Below, piece by piece: positions 62,615 to 64,000 of a DNA stretch of 64,000 nt (its first letter is position 1; each line of letters starts with the position of its first letter). The notes under the pieces are model-generated. The model was not told the DNA's origin, ran no database searches, and saw only the letters and a list, made by a program, of their open reading frames with translations. The position numbers were made by a program, and so were the translations under genes. Origin of the DNA: Streptomyces alanosinicus (GTDB taxonomy: Bacteria > Actinomycetota > Actinomycetes > Streptomycetales > Streptomycetaceae); contig NZ_BMVG01000001.1 in the NCBI RefSeq assembly GCF_014650595.1, positions 1 through 64,000 on the forward strand. The letters run 5' to 3'.

Positions 62615-63745
62615 ATGCCCACCATGGCCGATGTCGCGCGCAGCGCGGGGGTCTCCGTGGCGACCGTCTCCCATGTCCTGAACGGCACACGCCCGGTGTC
62701 GCCCCACACTCGCCAGGCGGTGCTGGATGCCGTCGACGCCCTCGGCTACACCCCCAACACCCTGGCCCGCTCCCTGGTGACCTCCCGCACCCGCTCCATC
62801 GGGCTGGCGGTGTCGGCGATCAGCAACCCCTACTTCACGGAGATCCTCCAGGGCGTCGAGGCCGCCGCTCTGCACGCCGGCTACAGCCTGCTCATCGCGG
62901 ACCCCCACGACGACCCCGGGCACGAACGCAAGGTCGTACAGCTCCTCCATGAACGACGGGTGGACGGCATGATCGTCGCGCCTTCCGCACACCCGCAGGA
63001 CCTGGTCGGCTATCTGCGCCGCCACGCCGTACCGACCGTGTTCCTGGACCGGGTGATCGATGCGGGCGTGAGGGACGGCACCGCGGCCGGTGGTCCGGCG
63101 GGCGCCGCCCCCGGCGAGGCCGTGCCCTGGTACGACCAGGTCTGCGCCGAGAGCGCCGGACCGACCGCCCGGCTCGTCACCCACCTCGCCGAGCTGGGCC
63201 ACCGCCGGATCGGTCTGGTCGCGGGTCTGCCGGGGCTCAGTACCACCGGTGAGCGGGTGGCCGGCTACCGGGACGGCCTGGCCATCGCCGGCCTGGCCCA
63301 CGACGAGCGGCTTCTGGTGTCGGGGCACTCCGAGTCCGCGGGTGCCGAGCAGGCCACGGCCGCCCTGCTCGCCCTGCAGGACCCGCCCACGGCACTGGTC
63401 ACCGCGAACAATGCGATGACCATCGGCGCCCTGCGCGCCCTGCGCCGGCACGGCCTGTCCGTTCCGAGCGACATCGCCCTGTGCTGCTTCGACGACTTCG
63501 CCTGGGCCGACCTGTTCTCCCCTCGGCTCACCGCGATCGCCCAGCCCAGCCGGGAACTCGGCGCGCAGGCCGTCCAGGTGCTCCTGGACCGCCTCGACGA
63601 GCCATGCCGGCCGACCCGGACGGTGCGGCTGCCCTGCGCGTTCGTCCATCGCACATCCTGCGGGTGCCCGGAAGAGCCGGGAGCGCCCGAGGAGCCCGAG
63701 AGCACCGCATCATCCACGCAGCCGCAGAAGGGAACCGCCTCGTGA
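62615..63745 (+). CDS. LacI-family transcriptional repressor
   Basis: The 376-residue protein has the LacI helix-turn-helix (MADVARSAGVSVATVSHVLN) and the YTPNTLARSLVTSRT hinge. The periplasmic-binding-like core includes AISNPYFTEILQGVE and FDDFAWADLFSPRLTAIAQP. ATG 62615 has GGGAGGGAG 5-13 nt upstream. It overlaps the kinase gene (GTGA), so it likely represses its own unit and responds to the sugar or its phosphate. Confidence 0.93.
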   Translation: MPTMADVARSAGVSVATVSHVLNGTRPVSPHTRQAVLDAVDALGYTPNTLARSLVTSRTRSIGLAVSAISNPYFTEILQGVEAAALHAGYSLLIADPHDDPGHERKVVQLLHERRVDGMIVAPSAHPQDLVGYLRRHAVPTVFLDRVIDAGVRDGTAAGGPAGAAPGEAVPWYDQVCAESAGPTARLVTHLAELGHRRIGLVAGLPGLSTTGERVAGYRDGLAIAGLAHDERLLVSGHSESAGAEQATAALLALQDPPTALVTANNAMTIGALRALRRHGLSVPSDIALCCFDDFAWADLFSPRLTAIAQPSRELGAQAVQVLLDRLDEPCRPTRTVRLPCAFVHRTSCGCPEEPGAPEEPESTASSTQPQKGTAS

Positions 63746-64000
63746 TCGTCGTCGCCGGTGAAGCACTGATCGATCTGGTACCGCAGCGCTCCGGCGCCCT
63801 CGCGGATCTGAAGCCGGCGCTCGGCGGCGGCCCGTACAACACCGCCGTGGCCCTCGGTCGGCTCGGCTCCCGCACCTCGTTCTGTTCCCGGACATCGCGC
63901 GACGCGTTCGGCGAGGCCCTGCTCGACGGGCTGCGACGAGCAGGGGTGGAGGTGTCCGGTGTGCAGCGCGGGACGGAGCCGACGACCCTGGCGGTGGCCA
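63742..64000 (+). CDS. PfkB-family sugar kinase, 3' end outside window
   Basis: The frame runs from the GTG at 63742 off the window end; 86 codons are present. It shows the N-terminal GEALIDLVP and GGGPYNTAVALGRLG segments of PfkB/ribokinase proteins. It overlaps the LacI stop, so it forms a unit with it. Likely a fructokinase or related sugar kinase; the catalytic GAGD part is outside the window. Confidence 0.85.
   Translation, partial: MIVVAGEALIDLVPQRSGALADLKPALGGGPYNTAVALGRLGSRTSFCSRTSRDAFGEALLDGLRRAGVEVSGVQRGTEPTTLAVA

Overview
The window is a high-GC (about 70 percent or more) actinobacterial chromosome segment, almost certainly Streptomyces. Most CDSs show strong third-position GC bias, and there are GTG and TTG starts, ATGA/GTGA stop-start overlaps and a WhiA gene. 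The gene order (suf operon, ctaA/ctaB, tkt-tal-zwf-opcA-pgl, pgi, secG-tpiA-pgk-gap, whiA-yvcK-rapZ-uvrC) is the one I recall for Streptomyces coelicolor. It is core chromosome with a few accessory insertions.

Layout. 1-4.1 kb: the truncated end of a repeat-rich secreted protein, then a Ro60-like TROVE/vWA gene preceded on the same strand by a Y-RNA-like element whose tRNA-like core is circularly permuted, then a Tat-exported DUF839/PhoX-type protein with a PHO-box-like repeat upstream. 4.1-11.3 kb: a hypothetical protein, a secreted ExeM/NucH nuclease, an ArsR/SRPBCC pair, two coupled proteins of unknown function and a DapA-family enzyme. 11.3-20.5 kb: a HAD-like protein, DapD, an SMR efflux/TetR pair with twin operators, and a complete sufR-B-D-Rieske-C-S-U-T operon for Fe-S cluster assembly. 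20.6-27.2 kb: an AAC(3)-type acetyltransferase, an ABC exporter whose two genes are separated by three 92-bp repeats, heme A synthase CtaA, an amidohydrolase and heme O synthase CtaB. 27.5-34.1 kb: the pentose phosphate operon tkt-tal-zwf-opcA-pgl.

34.2-44.5 kb looks inserted between pgl and pgi. It holds a sugar ABC importer without its own ATPase, an alpha-glucosidase, a second binding protein, and a PadR-regulated MacB/FtsX-type ABC system. 44.6-51.7 kb returns to central metabolism: pgi, a decayed MFS gene, a MITE abutting an RbpA paralogue, then secG, tpiA, pgk and gap. 52-60.4 kb: a large secreted M14 carboxypeptidase and whiA-yvcK-rapZ-uvrC. 60.9-64 kb: an unknown conserved protein, a Tat-exported Rieske lipoprotein, and a LacI regulator coupled to a PfkB sugar kinase cut by the window end.

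The sugar importer and alpha-glucosidase would deliver glucose to pgi, zwf and the lower glycolytic genes; suf supplies Fe-S clusters; ctaA and ctaB make heme O and heme A for the aa3 oxidase. The most unusual elements are the Ro60/permuted tRNA-like Y RNA pair, the 92-bp repeats that create overlapping minicistrons inside an ABC operon, a sugar permease with a CnaB-like insert, and a MITE abutting the stop codon of an RbpA paralogue.
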